The notes below the pieces were generated by a model. The model ran no database searches. It was not told the DNA's origin and saw only the letters and a list, made by a program, of their open reading frames with translations. Of a DNA stretch of 64,000 bases, positions 1 to 11,829 are shown piece by piece; position 1 is the first letter of the stretch, and each line of letters starts with the position of its first letter. Origin of the DNA: Sipunculus nudus (taxonomy: Eukaryota; Annelida; Sipuncula; Golfingiida; Sipunculidae); NCBI GenBank assembly GCA_026874595.1, contig CM049322.1, positions 43,590,840-43,654,839 on the forward strand, read 5' to 3'. Made by a program: the position numbers and the translations under genes.

Positions 1-500
1 AGTAATTGGACGAGTGAACATCAGAACTTAGGGGTCAATAATTTTATAAATATTGCATGCAAGTTATTTGTAGTTCGAGTGTAGAAAGATATTTATTTTT
101 CAAATATGATCGTAAAATTTCGTTTGTCAAGGATTTCAACTTCCTGGTTTATTATAATAATAAAATTTGCTGCATAGTATATTTGTTTATATCAGTGCTG
201 GGTACTCCTTTTTTCACCTGGCGGTCGGAGTCTCTCTTAATTTTGCAAATTTAAAAGTTAAAGAAATACTTACGAGTTTTATGTCAGTTCATTACTATTG
301 CATGTATAATGTATTTTTATTCATGTTTGCATGTTCTGTCAGGCCCTCGAGCGGAATATCTAAACTCAGGAAACATGCGCATTATAAAATATAATAAATA
401 ATAATAATTATTATAAGTCACCCAAAGCAGAAGGCCTTAATACCTATACCAGATGTCCTGTAGCCTAATGACACTTGATACCGACCACCAGACATACATA
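1..500. other. unassigned AT-rich sequence
   Basis: I see no gene, RNA or recognised repeat here. The open frames are short and have no recognisable protein features. The stretch ends where a (TA)n tract begins near 506. Confidence 0.4.
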
Positions 501-504
501 TATG

Positions 505-505
<1 letters not shown>

Positions 506-558
<53 letters not shown>
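506..558. repeat. (TA)n microsatellite
   Basis: Uninterrupted TA dinucleotides. This tract and the one at 757-838 flank a SINE-like unit, suggesting that the SINE inserted into a pre-existing TA array or that its tail is TA-rich. Confidence 0.95.
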
Positions 559-559
<1 letters not shown>

Positions 560-562
<3 letters not shown>

Positions 563-756
563 ATATAACTAATCGGGCAACACTCAATAGCTAAGTTGGG
601 GGCGTTCGGTAGAGTCTAGAGGTGGAGTACCAGGAGAAAACCACTGGCCTTGGACCGACCACTACAACACATTCTTAAAGTTATAGCCACGCCGGGGATC
701 AAACCCGGGTCGCTATCAAAGAGAGCCGACCATTATCACTCTACTATCCAGGCCCA
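560..756 (-). mobile_element. tRNA-derived SINE
   Basis: Read on the minus strand from about 756, the unit starts with a tRNA-like head (GGGCCTGGATAGTAGAGTG). This is followed by a B-box/T-arm-like stretch, CCGGGTTTGATCCCCGG, whose flanks can pair as a T-arm. The body contains GGTTTTCTCCTGGTACTCC, which resembles the conserved central segment I associate with MetaSINE-type animal SINEs; that comparison is from memory. The unit runs into (TA)n at its 3' end. The A box is degraded, so this is probably an old insertion and not an active tRNA gene. Confidence 0.7.
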
Positions 757-769
757 CATATATATATAA

Positions 770-838
<69 letters not shown>
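757..838. repeat. (TA)n microsatellite
   Basis: TA repeat with two early interruptions (TAAATAAA). It directly abuts the tRNA-like head of the neighbouring SINE on one side and a hammerhead-like motif on the other. Confidence 0.95.
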
Positions 839-839
<1 letters not shown>

Positions 840-855
840 TTTTGTTCAACAGCCC

Positions 856-890
856 TGTTTCGAAAGGTCACATTCGGTGAGCTTCAGAAT
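856..890 (-). ncRNA. degenerate hammerhead-like motif
   Basis: On the minus strand the order is CTGAAGC, then TCAC, a five-base loop, GTGA, a short linker and CGAAAC. This matches the layout of a hammerhead core (CUGANGA, stem II, GAAA), but the last core A is C and the linker before GAAA is too long. Such ribozymes occur in Penelope-like and other animal retroelements. A similar arrangement lies at 37401-37423, also near (TA)n. Cleavage activity is unlikely as written. Confidence 0.3.
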
Positions 891-1169
891 CACCAAGTCG
901 TCGTGTCAGGAATCTTGAATGTTGATCCAGCGTATTTTTAACATTCAAGCAGGTGTTTTATTTTGTGCCTGCATGTCGATGCGATTTCATTTCTTTTGTT
1001 AAGGCTATATAGTTTAAGGGGCGGTAAATAATGAAGTACTATTCTCCTAAACAAAAATTAGATAATTTCGGTGATGGGAGGGGGCACTATGCACTAGGTG
1101 TTCTTGATGAGTGAGGGCCCGTAACTTACGAAACCGAGCTATCGAACATATGTAAGAGTGTGCATGTTC

Positions 1170-1176
1170 TTATATA

Positions 1177-1225
<49 letters not shown>
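1170..1225. repeat. (TA)n microsatellite
   Basis: TA dinucleotides with one TG variant. An open frame across it translates to alternating Tyr-Ile and is an artefact. Confidence 0.95.
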
Positions 1226-1228
<3 letters not shown>

Positions 1229-1740
1229 TACCTTTTTTATAATTGTTAATGTGATGTTTATTAAAAGTAAATTTTTATTTTTATTTTCTTGGGACAATGC
1301 TGAAATGTCAATAAAGAAAAATATTATGAATCAATATAGTTTATATAATATTATTATAATAAAATACAAATATTTAATATTATATTATTCCTTTCGGAAT
1401 ATTTCGGATGCACAATTATGTTTACATTAATGCATACTCCAACAGTCTCAAATATAAAAAAATAGTTTTTGACTTGGTGAGAAGCCGGTAGTGTTCGCTT
1501 CTTATTTATAACCTGCAGGTCATGTGTGCGTTAACATATTGCCGGGTAAAAACCCGAAGGGACCCCCATAATTCGAACTCGTTTGCAAGTGATACAGGAC
1601 TTTGGGGCAAATCCTCCCAATACAGAGCTCTAATTATTGGTGAACACCAACCGGGAAATACTCCACAGCTATTCTGCTAGGATACTAACAGACAGTCTCA
1701 AAGCTGGTACCTGGAGATTTCCGACCTTTACAATCTCGGC
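1226..1740. other. unassigned sequence
   Basis: AT-rich to about 1480, then more balanced. Around 1545-1640 there is a faint tRNA-like B-box match on the minus strand (GAGTTCGAATTATGG), too weak to call a SINE. No coding signal is seen. Confidence 0.35.
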
Positions 1741-1749
1741 CAACACGAA

Positions 1750-1856
1750 GTCGGACCACTTCAGATCGGACCCTTATAATCACGGACCACGGAGCTGACC
1801 ACCTCGGATGACAGTAGTTCGGACCACTTCGACCTCGGACCCAGGTTTCGGACCTG
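1750..1856. repeat. short degenerate CGGACC tandem array
   Basis: The hexamer CGGACC occurs six times in about 105 bases, commonly as TCGGACCACTTC with irregular spacing. It looks like a decayed minisatellite. No function is evident. Confidence 0.6.
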
Positions 1857-1921
1857 CTCAAATAATGCCCTGTCTGCTTAAACCGTTGCTAAATACGCGA
1901 CATCTCGTTAATAATTAATTA

Positions 1922-1949
1922 ATTTATTTATTTATTTATTTATTTATTT
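1922..1949. repeat. (TTTA)n microsatellite
   Basis: About seven tandem TTTA units followed by AT-rich sequence. Confidence 0.9.
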
Positions 1950-2204
1950 CATTTATTAATAATAAAATTTAGACGACCCAAATATGTATATTAGTGTGTG
2001 TTTAAACAATTTTCAAATGTGACACACAATGATTATAATGAAAGAATTAAAGAGGTTTATTGGGTTCAGATATCTACAATTATACCTTTATCAAGGAAAT
2101 CAACAACAAAAAATCACTGTCAGATGTATGTATACAATTAAAAATCGATGTATGCATAGCCACGCGGGTTCATTGTTTCTAGATGGAAATGATACGCACA
2201 GAAA

Positions 2205-2285
2205 AGTCGGTAAACTGACGGTGGAAATTGAACCCAAGATCTTCGATTTACGGTCGGGTGCCTTAACCACTTGGCTACGCCAGAT
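2205..2285 (-). mobile_element. tRNA-derived SINE head
   Basis: The minus strand reads as a tRNA-like unit. An A-box-like TAGCCAAGTGGTTAAGG is followed by an anticodon-arm-like segment and a B-box-like GGTTCAATTTCC. The acceptor stem does not close and the sequence runs on without a tRNA 3' end, so this is the pol III promoter head of a SINE. The specific parent tRNA cannot be told. Confidence 0.7.
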
Positions 2286-2374
2286 TTCCTTCCCCTCTGT
2301 GTATTTGCACACTTTCATAGGAACCAGCGAAGTGACGTCACAGAGATGGGTTAATGTAACACATGAAGATTTCC

Positions 2375-2790
2375 CCTGTCACCTTGAAAACTGCATGAAG
2401 GTCATCCATATTCAAACTTGGCCTGGCCATTGATAAAGTGCTTCAATACTGCAGGTTTAGTGACTGTATCTCAATTTCCTTTTGAGTTAACGCGTTAACA
2501 TAATTTAAGCATTATTGCCGCTGTGACCTAGAAGAAAAAAAACGCGTTAAGGTTATCCTTGTTCGATAAAAGGTCTAGCCCTTGATTAGATGCATCAATG
2601 CTGAAAGTTAGGGGACTGTACCTAAATCTTTTTCGAGATATTGCTTTAACATAATTTTAGTATTATAACCGCTGTGACCTTGGATAATGCGTCAAAGTCA
2701 TCCATGTTAAGGTCATCAATGTCGGCAGTTTGGTGACTGTACCTCAAATTCTTTTTTGGGTTATTGCGTTAACAGAAAGCTATATTAGCA
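2375..2790 (+). repeat. dispersed repeat with GTGACCTTG / GCGTTAAC core, tandem units
   Basis: Three degenerate units of roughly 130-150 bases. Each carries a GACTGTACCT-like stretch, a TTGCGTTAACATAATTT-like stretch, an ATTATNNCCGCTGTGACCT-like stretch and AAGGTCATCC. The same family occurs in opposite orientation at 51360-51910, where the modules appear as GGATGACCTTGACGCA and AACGCAATAAC. Non-coding; repeat class unknown. Confidence 0.7.
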
Positions 2791-2841
2791 TCGTCGTAAC
2801 TTGCTTAATCAACAACACGTATATTGCATATAATAATTTCG

Positions 2842-2842
<1 letters not shown>

Positions 2843-2883
<41 letters not shown>
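2843..2883. repeat. (TA)n microsatellite
   Basis: Pure TA tract a few tens of bases past the end of the repeat block at 2375-2790. Confidence 0.95.
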
Positions 2884-2885
<2 letters not shown>

Positions 2886-3300
2886 ATTTTCCCTGTAATA
2901 TGCATATTATATTCAATTATTTGAAATAAAAATATTAAGCAAAATATATGCATCTGCATACCCCTACCCTCTTAACAATACTACCTGATGGAGTTGCATC
3001 CCAAGCTTATCAGATCAGTGTTGACATCTGATCTGTTCTTACATTTGTGGATGTTATACTCTTTGTACTATTAATTCACGAATTTCTCTCATGTTTCAGG
3101 TAGCAGAAACACATAATCACTACAGAAACCTTATTAATTTTTCACGTTCTCCCATTTAGACTGGGTTCTATACACGTTCAAAGGTATTTATTGCTAAGAG
3201 TATTTCGCCCTAAAAGTTTGACTTACTTATCTCATGAGATGGTGAAAAATATATTGCTCAAACAGTGAAATAAATGATTGATACCATTAGGATCTGTGAA
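2884..3300. other. unassigned AT-rich sequence
   Basis: No supported feature. It precedes the LINE relic at 3304 and may be decayed LINE sequence, but I cannot show this. Confidence 0.3.
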
Positions 3301-3303
3301 TAG

Positions 3304-3585
3304 TTGAACTCATGTAATGTAAATATGTCAGGTATGCTCCCAAATAATATAATATTTGGTATTCTTCCAGTTACTGAAAAAAATATTTTGATGAATACAA
3401 TGATAGTATTGTACAAACTCACAGTATACAAAGGAAAATGTTATTCATCTGACTGTGTTTTGTTCAACAACTTTATATTAAATGTGAAATCACTGCAAAA
3501 GGAAGAATACATCATTGCAGAAAAACAATGTAAGATGGCGCACCATCTGAGGAAATGGAGTCCAATATTACCTCTGATAGTGTAA
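3304..3585 (+). pseudogene. LINE ORF2 C-terminal tail relic
   Basis: A 93-codon open frame with the character of the extreme C-terminus of a LINE reverse-transcriptase polyprotein (L1/Tx1-like organisation). It has an IIFGI segment, then a hydrophobic helix rich in Leu/Tyr (MNTMIVLYKLTVYKGKC), an amphipathic stretch and a terminal AEKQCKMAHHLRKW segment. A comparable order is seen in the LINE relic at 40093-40330. The catalytic RT domain is absent upstream, as expected for a 5'-truncated insertion. It ends at a stop codon and about 30 bases later enters (TA)n. The assignment rests on pattern recognition of family layout, not on an alignment. Confidence 0.5.
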
Positions 3586-3612
3586 TATTACTTGTAAGAA
3601 TGTTATGACTAC

Positions 3613-3615
<3 letters not shown>

Positions 3616-3654
<39 letters not shown>
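3616..3654. repeat. (TA)n microsatellite
   Basis: TA tract just 3' of the LINE tail; it could be the tail-associated repeat of that insertion. Confidence 0.95.
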
Positions 3655-3656
<2 letters not shown>

Positions 3657-4134
3657 TTGAATAGATATAAATATATATGAATGCACTTTATAAGTGAATT
3701 ATGAATTACAAGGCATTTTTTCACCACATAAGCATCAGTTACTGTGTTGTCCTTGTCTATGTATATTGTAAGTATGTATGTATATGTAGATAAATGTTGC
3801 CTATTTCTGTCTATGTTTATGTATATGTATTATACCAATAAAAAAAAATGATTGATACCATGAAGAAAACATGAGCAGTTGATTATTGGAAAATCCCTGC
3901 TTTGTGGTTTCCGGAAGAAAACGATACGTTGAAAGTGCCATCCGTCGGATATGTGTTGAACCATCACCCATTATATCGACGGCCCGACCGCAGATAAAAT
4001 AGACCAGTGTAAGACAATTTAGATACAAGTAAACACTTTTTTTGCGGATTTATTTTTCTATTATATTATAGACATCATTGAAGCTATTCAGGATTATTTT
4101 CATAATGTACACACACAATTATATAGATATATAT

Positions 4135-4186
4135 ATAGAGAGAGAGAAAGAGAGAATGAGAGAGAGAGAGGAAGGGGGGGGGGGGG
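4135..4186. repeat. (GA)n plus G-homopolymer tract
   Basis: Interrupted GA repeats end in a run of about 13 G. The purine strand is continuous for about 50 bases and could form triplex or quadruplex structures. Confidence 0.9.
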
Positions 4187-4189
4187 TAT

Positions 4190-7100
4190 TATATCAGTTT
4201 TAGCTAATGTGATACATTAACCTATATATGAGATTTATATTTATGCTGTGAATATACAAAATAAATATATTTTTTTTTATATATTTTCACATATATGATG
4301 ATTCCCATAAAACAATGCAAAAATAGAAATAAGTTTTTGATATATTATAACACGTTTTCCATATATGCTCGATATAGTAAAATATATGCTTCGAACCATG
4401 AAAACCCATACACATCGATTTAAAGTTAAGTGTATATAACTCGTATTTTCTCATTTTTAAAACAATTTAATCTATTTTTGGAAAACTCAAAGTTTCTCCA
4501 CACCAGATTGTTGAGAATATTTTTAGCTTACTAAAGTAGTAAGGTACAGAAGTGTAGTCAGCCTGCCATTACATTGGATTAAATGAAAAATTGAAAACAC
4601 AACCTTTCCGACAGACGCAAGGGATTCTACTGAAACCATAATATAAAGTTATGATGCAAATTTAAAGATTCATCATTGCAGAATATGTAGCCATGCATCT
4701 AATCTATTTTGTGTACATGGACACATGTAAGAGTTTACAAAATTTTCTCTCGTACTAAATATAATACTAACATTTCTTGAGTCGTATATGAAGGCACATT
4801 GTTTTGATCCATTATTTCAATAAACCATTTAGGCTACATTAATTGATACACAGTTAAATGTTACATATTTATGAATGGTAAGAGGCCATTTAAAAAGTGA
4901 ATTAATAAAAATTAGAGCGAAAAATTAACAAAAATAATTCAAATTACCCCTATGTAAGAAATGTACCATACAACTGCATGGGGCTGTTCCAATACCCTTC
5001 TCAGTCAAAGAATTATAGACAGAATACGAGTTACCAGGTAACCTAGTCAACACAGCTGTCATGTCTCATGACCATGTATGGCCAACAGATAACTGACGCA
5101 GGTTTTAATGGTTATTTAAACTAAATTAGAAATAAGTAACTCAAAGACCAATAGAGGTCAAAACGTCAGCTTTTCATAAATTTTGTGCAGGTTTAATTTT
5201 AACGGGAACTGTATCCATTAGTATATAGCGGGGCTGTCCCCTAGTTGTATAAGAGTGTACTACTACTATGGGTGACCTGATATATTTTGATAGAGGGTGC
5301 TGTAATAGCATTAAAAAAATAAAGTAAAATATCTAAGGTTTTAGGAGATAAATATCGGAAATGTCTCGGCCAATTTCGCATTGTGTCAACCGGTACCTAT
5401 TTACTTTTAGACCTAAAGCTACACCATTGTTGCTCTCGCCGATAACAGCTCCTGTTAAACCGACGTGCGTCTTCTTCCATGATTTGTCTAACAGATAAAA
5501 CAAATTACACAGCAGTTTAGTTTTAAATTACCTAAATTGACGAAAGGTTTGTCCTTTTTTTAATGAGTTTAATATTAAGCCGAATCATGGCATCCTGCTA
5601 GTCCTTCGTGTAAACGTAAAAGTAAAGAGCGACACAATCTCGGGGGGTACTTCGGTACGGTTTTCACCTATGTCGATTAACGTTTATTTCCGGAGCATGT
5701 TACAATGATTTAAAACCATGCAGTCTTAGAAGAAGCAGGTTTATCCACCAGCTCACTAAAACTTCATCGTCGTCTAGACAGTGAACACACGCATCTCATT
5801 CAGCGGGTTGAGACCACGTGAATCAGTTTGATTCTATTGAAAGGATCCTGGAGTCGGATCTCAATGGATCTCATTAGCAGACACCCATGGACCGTCTATT
5901 TTGATAAAGCAGGAACAGTGAATAAGCCCAACAGAGTGCTAGGGCTAGGCTTTCAATTCGTATCTTTGATGAGAAAGGAGTGCAACTAAAATACATTGTA
6001 GTTACATTAAGAATGGGATACTTTTAAACAAAAAAAATGGCTTCATTATCAATATTTTTATAAAAGTTTACCTTTCCATGAACACATTTAACACTAGTAA
6101 ATGCAATAGAAGGAATTTTACTTTTGCGGCTAGAGTCTTTCTCTTTATAAATAAAATTTTGTTTTAATGTTAACGATTAACCGAATAAATGGTCCTCTTG
6201 ACCTTTGGTAAATTTAACTTGAATTACGATTGTTTTTATTAATCAGGGCAGTTCGAGTTTTATGTGAATGTTTAAGATATCAAGATTCATCTATAAAAGA
6301 AAGCGATTAAGGCAGACAACATGGCAGCAACACTTGACTTGATGATCGTTGGCCCCATATCCTAAGTGAAATCCTAAAGTATAGGATACACCAATATAAT
6401 AATTTACATCAATTTGACCTACTGGCTTGAGAAATCCCGTAAGCGAGGTTTCCTTTAAAGTGACAGTTCAGCTGTCTCACGAATCGATAGCACATACCCT
6501 GTAAAGTCGAATTCTGTGTAACGTCTGTCCCAAGAGGACTGAGACTATTTCTTTCACTTTCTCTAAGGCCGGAGAGGATCCCGTGTTAAGGTCACGTAAC
6601 ACTGAAAAAAAGTTGCTTCATCACATTCAGAGATTTACTGTGTCCCCTGGCCGGTGATTTGAACAGGGCAGCTATTACTGTCTTGTCGACGGTAAAGGCT
6701 TGAGGGGCATTTTGTTTAAACAAACATTTGAAGGGGTAATTCTTAAAAAAACTGAAAAATAGTTTGTATTTTCGTGCCACGTTAAGGTTGGTTTAACCAT
6801 TTCTGACCGTTCTGAACGTGTTTAAGTGTCTGCCGGTCTTGGGAGAGCCTGGCTGATTAACAGCTCAATAAAACGCAGTTAATATAATCCAATCAACATC
6901 ATTATTTCATATGAGAACAACAAAAGAAAAGATACAACGTATGAAGGAAAAAATCTAGTCTCGCTGAAAGGAAAACCGAACCAATATAATATGAAAGGTT
7001 TATTATATATACCTTCCAGCAGTAACAACATTATAACAAGAATACAAAAATACGTAAATAAGTTAAATAAAAGTGGGCAGTCTGGGGATACTAAAATAAA

Positions 7101-7200
7101 AAAAAATCACAGCTTAAAAGATTCGGACTAAGCCTTTTGGGAAGAAGGAAGTCCGTTTGATATTAAACTCTAAAATGTCCATAAAAATCGGAAAGTCTGG
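4190..7200. other. 3-kb unassigned intergenic sequence
   Basis: AT-rich and mostly closed in all frames. There are faint repeat hints such as GGGGCTGTTCC near 4980 and GGGGCTGTCCCC near 5230. I recognise no coding exon, RNA gene or element ends. Confidence 0.4.
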
Positions 7201-7204
7201 TATT

Positions 7205-7525
7205 ACTAATAATATTTAATAATAATAATAATAATAATAATTATAATAATAATAAAAATATAGTATTTATATAGCGCCAATTCTTCGATGGTCGGACTCA
7301 CAGCGCAATTCACACACACATACCCACATACAATTTCATGGAAATCTACTCCCTGTGCCTGACCCAAAAAAAGATGCATATTAATTTCCAAAAGCTTGCC
7401 AAAAGAGATGCGTTTTTTAATTAGTTGTAAATGATACAAGAGTAGGAGATTTTCTATGTGTAATGGGAAGTGAATTCCGAACTTTTGGGGCTTTGAAACG
7501 GAAGGAGCGTTCACCGATTATATAA
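7205..7525 (-). mobile_element. SINE/MITE-like repeat with (AAT)n end
   Basis: An (AAT)n tract (7205-7260) is followed by GTATTTATATAGCGCCAATT, then CTCACAGCGCAATTCACACA, then a segment containing AAAAGAGATGCGTTTTTTAA and a closing GAAACGGAAGGAGCGTTCACC. This order (TATATAGCGCC, CACAGCGC, AAGATGCGTTTTTAA, GAGCGNTCACC) is one I recognise as widespread in animal genomes, though I cannot name the family with certainty. The 102-codon minus-strand frame across it is incidental. Confidence 0.55.
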
Positions 7526-7539
7526 GCGTAACATGCCTA

Positions 7540-7541
<2 letters not shown>

Positions 7542-7586
<45 letters not shown>
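7542..7586. repeat. (TA)n microsatellite
   Basis: Pure TA tract. Confidence 0.95.
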
Positions 7587-7589
<3 letters not shown>

Positions 7590-7787
7590 ACAAAACGTGC
7601 ATTGTATTTTTTCATACTTTAAAAGATAGAGAAGTACAAATATGAGCAAAAGAATGTTTTTTTCAGGAACTGCCTCGCGTTTGATCTGAAAATTTCCAAT
7701 TATCAGATTATGACGATATCCTGTAGACGTGCGCTATATTGTCAGACCATAGGACTGACTGAAGATTTTTTATGCTTTATCGAGCAG

Positions 7788-7931
7788 CTACAGGTTGCTG
7801 TAGTCAAGACCCCAGTCCTGTGCGCTCCTTAAGGATAAGTTGAGAATGTTGATGGAGCCGATAGACGTGATGCCACACAAGCCAAACAGGGAGCCGCGAG
7901 AGACCACCACCGTATTACCCGTACCGGTAAC
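7788..7931 (-). CDS. possible 3' terminal exon, unknown protein
   Basis: On the minus strand a pyrimidine-rich acceptor (CTGTTGCTTTCCTCAG) precedes 144 bases open to a TAG stop. They encode VTGTGNTVVVSRGSLFGLC, followed by a Gly/Ile/Ser-rich stretch and AQDWGLDYSNL. The segment is clearly more GC-rich than its surroundings and codon third positions vary in a coding-like way. Translation upstream of the acceptor gives a Leu/Cys-rich string typical of a polypyrimidine tract, which supports an intron boundary. I do not recognise the family and could not identify a preceding exon with confidence. It could be a chance open stretch in a GC-rich island (about 7780-8130). Confidence 0.3.
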   Translation of the reverse strand, partial: VTGTGNTVVVSRGSLFGLCGITSIGSINILNLSLRSAQDWGLDYSNL

Positions 7932-8134
7932 CTGAGGAAAGCAACAGCACCAACAGCCACAAAGGCCATGCAGACTACAGGTCGGCCCTAACACCAGCAG
8001 CAGAGACCCAGACAATCCAGAGAGCAGAACTCGATCTGATTAAAGAGCGATCATTAGCATAGATCGTAGGAAGCCGGCTTAATCCGGTCGAGACCGGTAC
8101 CTTCCTTGCGGTTCTTCCGTTTCCTTCTTAAGTA

Positions 8135-11100
8135 TACAACTGTGGCCGACAATGGCGATCATTTGTTTTTTTAAAATGACAGTCTTGTCCTCTAGACCTT
8201 TATACAATTATTGATGAAATTATCCAGAAAAAACTATTATTTCCTTCCCTTTGCAAATAGGTGTATCAATTCACATTATGTTGTTTATAACAGGCTCATA
8301 TAACCACCACCTATATTTAGCGACCAAAACCTCGAAAATAAGATATAAAAGTTTATTGATTAATTATTTTAGCCAAATTGTAGTCGTTAATGCCTTTTTT
8401 TTTGCGAACAGCACAAGCGGGTTGATACGGACTGTGAGATCTTTCTAGTTCATTCATATTCGTAGGGGGAAGAATTTCAAAGGCAACATTCTCCCATTTC
8501 CTGCGGATAGCTTATACAAATTGCTGGGGCATGAATTAAAAAGATTCAAATCATATTATATCATTATAACTTTAGATAAGAGCATTATAAATAAATTGAA
8601 CAAAGAGAAACCTGTTCGCTTGGTTGTTTTGATCACCTAACTCCATAAAATGATAACCAAAAACATGCTGGGCGTATGGATATCGCTGTATCTAAATCAG
8701 TTTATGACAGACCCGCTCACTATAAACATTCTCACATGAGGACATCTTAGCTCGGCTGAATGAAAAAAGTTAGTAGTTCCTGGGTTAACTGTTAACCCAA
8801 ACAACTTTGCATCAGGCGTATGACTGAGCCATGCCATTGTTAAAATCAAAAGTTGCGCTTGAATCACCATGGAGACCATTAAAACGTCATATATTCGTTA
8901 TTCGCAGCATACATTTCTATAACATAAGCGGAGGTGCGTAGTGAATGTAGCAAACATTCCAGTATATACCCGGAAAAAAGTCTATAAATATCTTTTAAAA
9001 TCGAAATTCAGATCCCAATTCTGGTGCATAGTACATATCATTGTGCCATACGTCTTTTGAAAATATAATATCATATGGAAATTCAATTATTTGAAACTAC
9101 AAACATGTTTAACTTTGATTGTCTGTCGGTGATGAGAGACATAACAAAAAAGTATTGTGATGAAATTAATCTAAGCAAAAAAAAAAAAAGGAAGCTAGAA
9201 CCGTCTATAAACTTGAAGCGTATAAAATTAAAAACTGTGTTTATGAAGTAGAATATCACGAAGTCGGACCGTCAAAGCTAGAAAGTATAAAACACGACAT
9301 CATATTACTGAATGATTCATATTCATACGCCAAAAAATCCAAAAATAAAATACTTATCAAATCAAAATGATTCATTACTGTTAATCAGAAAATGTCCCTT
9401 TAATGGAACCAATAATGTAACAACATCTAATCGAAACATGCTTATGAATTCATTTTGGTTTCATTTGGTCGTATATATAATCTGTTCCTTTAAATACAGC
9501 GAGTCGACCCCAAAAAAAGTTCACCTTTAAATAGTTAATAAACAGTTTGCTGTTATAATTCCCCAAGTAACAGTAACAATGTATCTATTGTTTTAAAAAA
9601 TTTCTGGTACAAAATAGCTGTGTAACCGAATGTTTCTTTTTCTATTTTATGTTTCTGAGATAGCATATTTCTTCCTTCATCTTAGCAGAATCAATATCAA
9701 TGTACTATATATAACTTACTTTAAAAAAATTAAATGCAAGTCATATACTAAAATCTGTTTATGAAACTCCTTCCCAATGTCGGCGCGTAATAAATGGAGA
9801 AAAATATAAAATTGAGGTTAGCACACTTTTTCAAGGTGGAAGAGTCTTTTATCTTCAATACAACCAAGCTCTCCCAGGGTTGGGTTTAATCGGGTAGTAA
9901 ATTAAGAATTTTTGCTTGGGTATCTGGCTTATTACTTCAACACAAGACGTATATAGAACGTAAGTTGAACATAAATGTAAGTTCAACATAAACATGAACG
10001 CAAGATATAGTTCGCGTGCTCTAATTTTCCCTGACTAACAGAAATAATAAACTTGATAAAAATTAGGGTATCCTTTGTCATCAATTATCAGAAATATACA
10101 TTGTTCACCCAGTGTGACGGTCCACAAAATGCTGACATCCATATGAATTCCATGGATTAGTTGTCCTTTCTGAAACATGCTTCATACACCAAAAAGCTTT
10201 ACCAAAAGGAGCTACAATATGTAATCACACCTGACAGACGGATCAAATTGTATTGAGTCAAATAAGTTTACGAAAGGACGTATTGTGATACATGACATAA
10301 CCCGGCTTTGCATCATACACAGTGTCAGAGAGAGAAAGAGAGAGAACAAATAATTGAGGCGGTAATCATTTATACCTTATGTACCATAGAATTTCAGTGA
10401 ACGCACATAATTGGATAAGTATAACCGCTTTGTTTGAAAATGAAATGAAGTCATACGTCAGACTTTTTCAACGTATATACAGTGGAACATACTTATTTGA
10501 ATTGCGGCAGCTTATAAACCAACAAAGCATAGTCCTTTTTGAGGGCGTTAGCTGGGATTAAAAAAAGGATAATGCACAGACAGCAAATTTATCTCTTTAC
10601 CATTTACATTGCAGACATTAGAATCTGCCCGGTTTCACGAAATAGAAGCTAGTTTGACAAGGCGTGCTGAATTATGACTTTAGTTATGGATTGTTTTACT
10701 TTGTAACACTGATCACGTTAAGGAAAAAAATCATTGAAGTCGAATGTTAAATAAACAAAAAAATACAAAAAAAGGATATGTTATCTTTATATCCACCTGG
10801 ACAGATATAATATATTTAAGTTAATATGTTCACTCAGGTCTGTCTCTGTCGCTCGTTCTTTCTCTAACTCTATACAAAATGAAGACTACCATTCAGCGTC
10901 GATTTTTAAAACATGTGCTTTCAGCTCCTTATGGGGTTCAGGTTCGATTTTGGGGGGCTAGGAATAATCCTGTAGTTATAGTATATGATTAAACAGAAGA
11001 ATACCCTAGATTACGGTATATTATGAAATGAAGGTACAGAGTCAAACACTCTAGCTATCCAGGTATGTCCTACCCGTTTCCTACCATGACCTTGCATGTG

Positions 11101-11240
11101 GTTGTATATTAGGTAAATTTCTGTTTAACCGGGTATGCTTAGCAGTTACTATATTTAAAAATGTCCTCATTCCAAGTTAGAATAAATCATTATATGGTAA
11201 ACTTTATAACATTTGATGACGCAATATCAGGCAGTTTATG
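8135..11240. other. unassigned intergenic sequence
   Basis: AT-rich with short random frames. A short GA-rich patch lies near 10325-10345. I see no splice-bounded exon, SINE head or terminal repeats. Confidence 0.4.
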
Positions 11241-11329
11241 ATACACCTTCAGAGAACAACACATAAACGACCAGACCAGATCAATCCTTTTCCTACCATG
11301 ACCTTGTATATTAAGCGTCTATACCATGT

Positions 11330-11500
11330 ATTCGTTTGATGATAACGTATTGATCCGGACAAGGGTTCCTCCAGGTCTGGATCAGATAATCCGGATCGAT
11401 CATACATCGAGAGGGATGTCTCGACATCAACCGTATCTACAGATCCTACTGAGATACCGACGCCTATTATTGAATGTCTTCTACAAAACACTTAATATGC
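11330..11500 (-). other. weak coding-like segment, unknown
   Basis: The minus-strand frame within 11249-11491 gives a Ser/Asp-rich acidic stretch (VGSVDTVDVETSLSMYDRSG, then LSDPDLEEPLSGS). Its composition differs from the usual Ile/Tyr/Phe/Lys-rich noise of the region, and the local GC is higher. No domain is recognised and no reliable splice sites were seen, so it is recorded only as a possible exon or gag-like relic. Confidence 0.2.
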
Positions 11501-11704
11501 CCCTACAGCAGACGCAATCCTCTTTGAAATCCAAGTTATTTTGAGCAACTTTAATTGTATGTTCGATGAGAGTTCTGGTTTCTTAGAAATAATCTTTTTT
11601 TTTAATGCAATTTATATTTAATTTAACTTATTTTTACAGAACATTGCTGTTTAGGTAAAATCATTTGTTAAATGATTTTTTTTCAAATACTTCTAGTTAC
11701 AAGA

Positions 11705-11709
<5 letters not shown>

Positions 11710-11754
<45 letters not shown>
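11710..11754. repeat. (TA)n microsatellite
   Basis: Pure TA tract a hundred bases upstream of the GC-rich foldback repeat. Confidence 0.95.
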
Positions 11755-11756
<2 letters not shown>

Positions 11757-11829
11757 TAACCTGTTATTACCTTTGTTTCAACAGTCTGCACTCCGATTAG
11801 GATTTGCATCATTTTCGTCCCTAAGGCCC

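Noticed and set aside
2205-2285. Functional tRNA gene on the minus strand
   Set aside because: A and B boxes are visible, but the acceptor stem does not close and the sequence continues as a SINE body.
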